The notes under the pieces are model-generated. The model had not been told where the DNA came from, did no database searches, and worked only from the letters and a program-made list of their open reading frames with translations. A stretch of DNA of 5,579 nucleotides from Aliivibrio_A kagoshimensis (GTDB taxonomy: Bacteria > Pseudomonadota > Gammaproteobacteria > Enterobacterales > Vibrionaceae): NCBI RefSeq assembly GCF_050337105.1, contig NZ_JAKJSQ010000123.1, positions 1-5,579 on the forward strand, in the 5' to 3' direction. Position 1 is the stretch's first letter. Each line of letters begins with the position of its first letter. Positions 5,256 to 5,579 of this stretch are shown piece after piece. A program made the position numbers and the translations under genes.

Positions 5256-5529
5256 TGGAAAACTCTCACCACAAATTGAACATGATGACAGTGTAAGCAG
5301 GTTTTCCTATCTAGATATACAGGAATGAGAGACCCTGCGAGTGAGTCAGTGTTGAACTTGAAATAGATGAAACCAGTGAAGTTAAAAGTGTGAGAAAGGT
5401 ACTTGGGGTGTCTGTCCCTGAGGTATCCCCTCAAATCTGAGACAAATAGTAAATAAATTCATTTAGATAAGAACATTCATGATGTTTAGTGATCTCACTT
5501 TTATCACCACAATAAAATGAGTAAACACC
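5256..5529. other. Non-coding region upstream of the transposase gene
   Basis: No supported gene. The part next to 5255 must hold the leader and promoter of the minus-strand transposase, but no clear -35/-10 pair stands out. It contains the right copy of the inverted 18-bp motif (5403-5420). The AT-rich stretch from about 5440 to 5529 precedes a plus-strand ORF that leaves the window. Confidence 0.45.
5403..5420 (-). repeat. Right copy of the inverted 18-bp motif flanking the RAYT gene
   Basis: The minus strand reads CAGGGACAGACACCCCAA, differing from the left copy (4116-4133) at three positions. With the left copy it brackets about 1.3 kb containing the whole transposase gene. Confidence 0.55.
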
Positions 5530-5579
5530 ATGAATGCAGACCAAATATTAACCCATTTCGTATCATCCATCTCTAGTTC
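5530..5579 (+). CDS. Start of a plus-strand ORF, possibly a transposase (5' end only)
   Basis: An ATG opens a frame of 16 codons that continues past the window edge (MNADQILTHFVSSISS). The style of this N-terminus resembles IS4-family transposases, which often start with a short helix of this kind, but 16 residues are too few to decide. There is no strong Shine-Dalgarno; GAG about 10 nt upstream is weak. The AT-rich leader and the location beside another transposase gene are compatible with an insertion sequence. It could equally be an unrelated gene or a chance frame. Confidence 0.35.
   Translation, partial: MNADQILTHFVSSISS

Noticed and set aside
3517..5316. 11-bp inverted match ATCTAGATAGG between 3517-3527 and 5306-5316
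   Set aside because: Matches of this length are expected by chance in a window of this size.
5252..5434. 60-aa minus-strand ORF upstream of the transposase
   Set aside because: No family resemblance or ribosome binding site; it covers the leader and the inverted 18-bp motif.

Overview
The window looks like part of an integron cassette array in a gammaproteobacterium. Vibrio, Shewanella or Pseudoalteromonas-like marine genera fit best, judging from the low to moderate GC content, VCR-like attC recombination sites and the type of transposase at the right. The genus is an inference. No integrase, attI site or housekeeping gene is in view.

Left part (1-2166): the C-terminal end of a SIR2-family NADase-type protein, followed 2 bp later by a complete HerA/FtsK-like hexameric ATPase. 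This gene pair is the layout of the known SIR2-HerA (Nezha) anti-phage system, in which the two proteins form one complex that depletes NAD+ on infection. An attC site (2174-2273) follows the ATPase stop codon directly, so the defence operon appears to be carried as an unusually large integron cassette.

Middle part (2174-4042): three further small cassette genes (102, 196 and 120 aa, all of unknown function), each followed by its own attC site. Cassette borders can be set precisely because each cassette's first bases are the exact reverse complement of its own attC R'' core: GTTAAGT with ACTTAAC, GTTATAGC with GCTATAAC, and GTTATGTGAC with GTCACATAAC. Between the third attC and the last cassette sits a gene-less 167-bp block. 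It has perfect 13-bp inverted repeats at its ends, a GTT triplet on both sides at the integrase crossover, and three internal hairpins. It is either a cassette that has lost its attC body or an undescribed miniature element inserted at the attC crossover triplet. This is the most unusual object in the window.

Right part (4043-5579): a gene-free spacer, then a minus-strand Y1/HUH transposase of the REP-associated (RAYT) type. A pair of similar 18-bp motifs in inverted orientation lies outside the gene. After a 274-bp non-coding stretch, the first 16 codons of a plus-strand ORF run off the edge; it may be a second transposase, but the evidence is weak.
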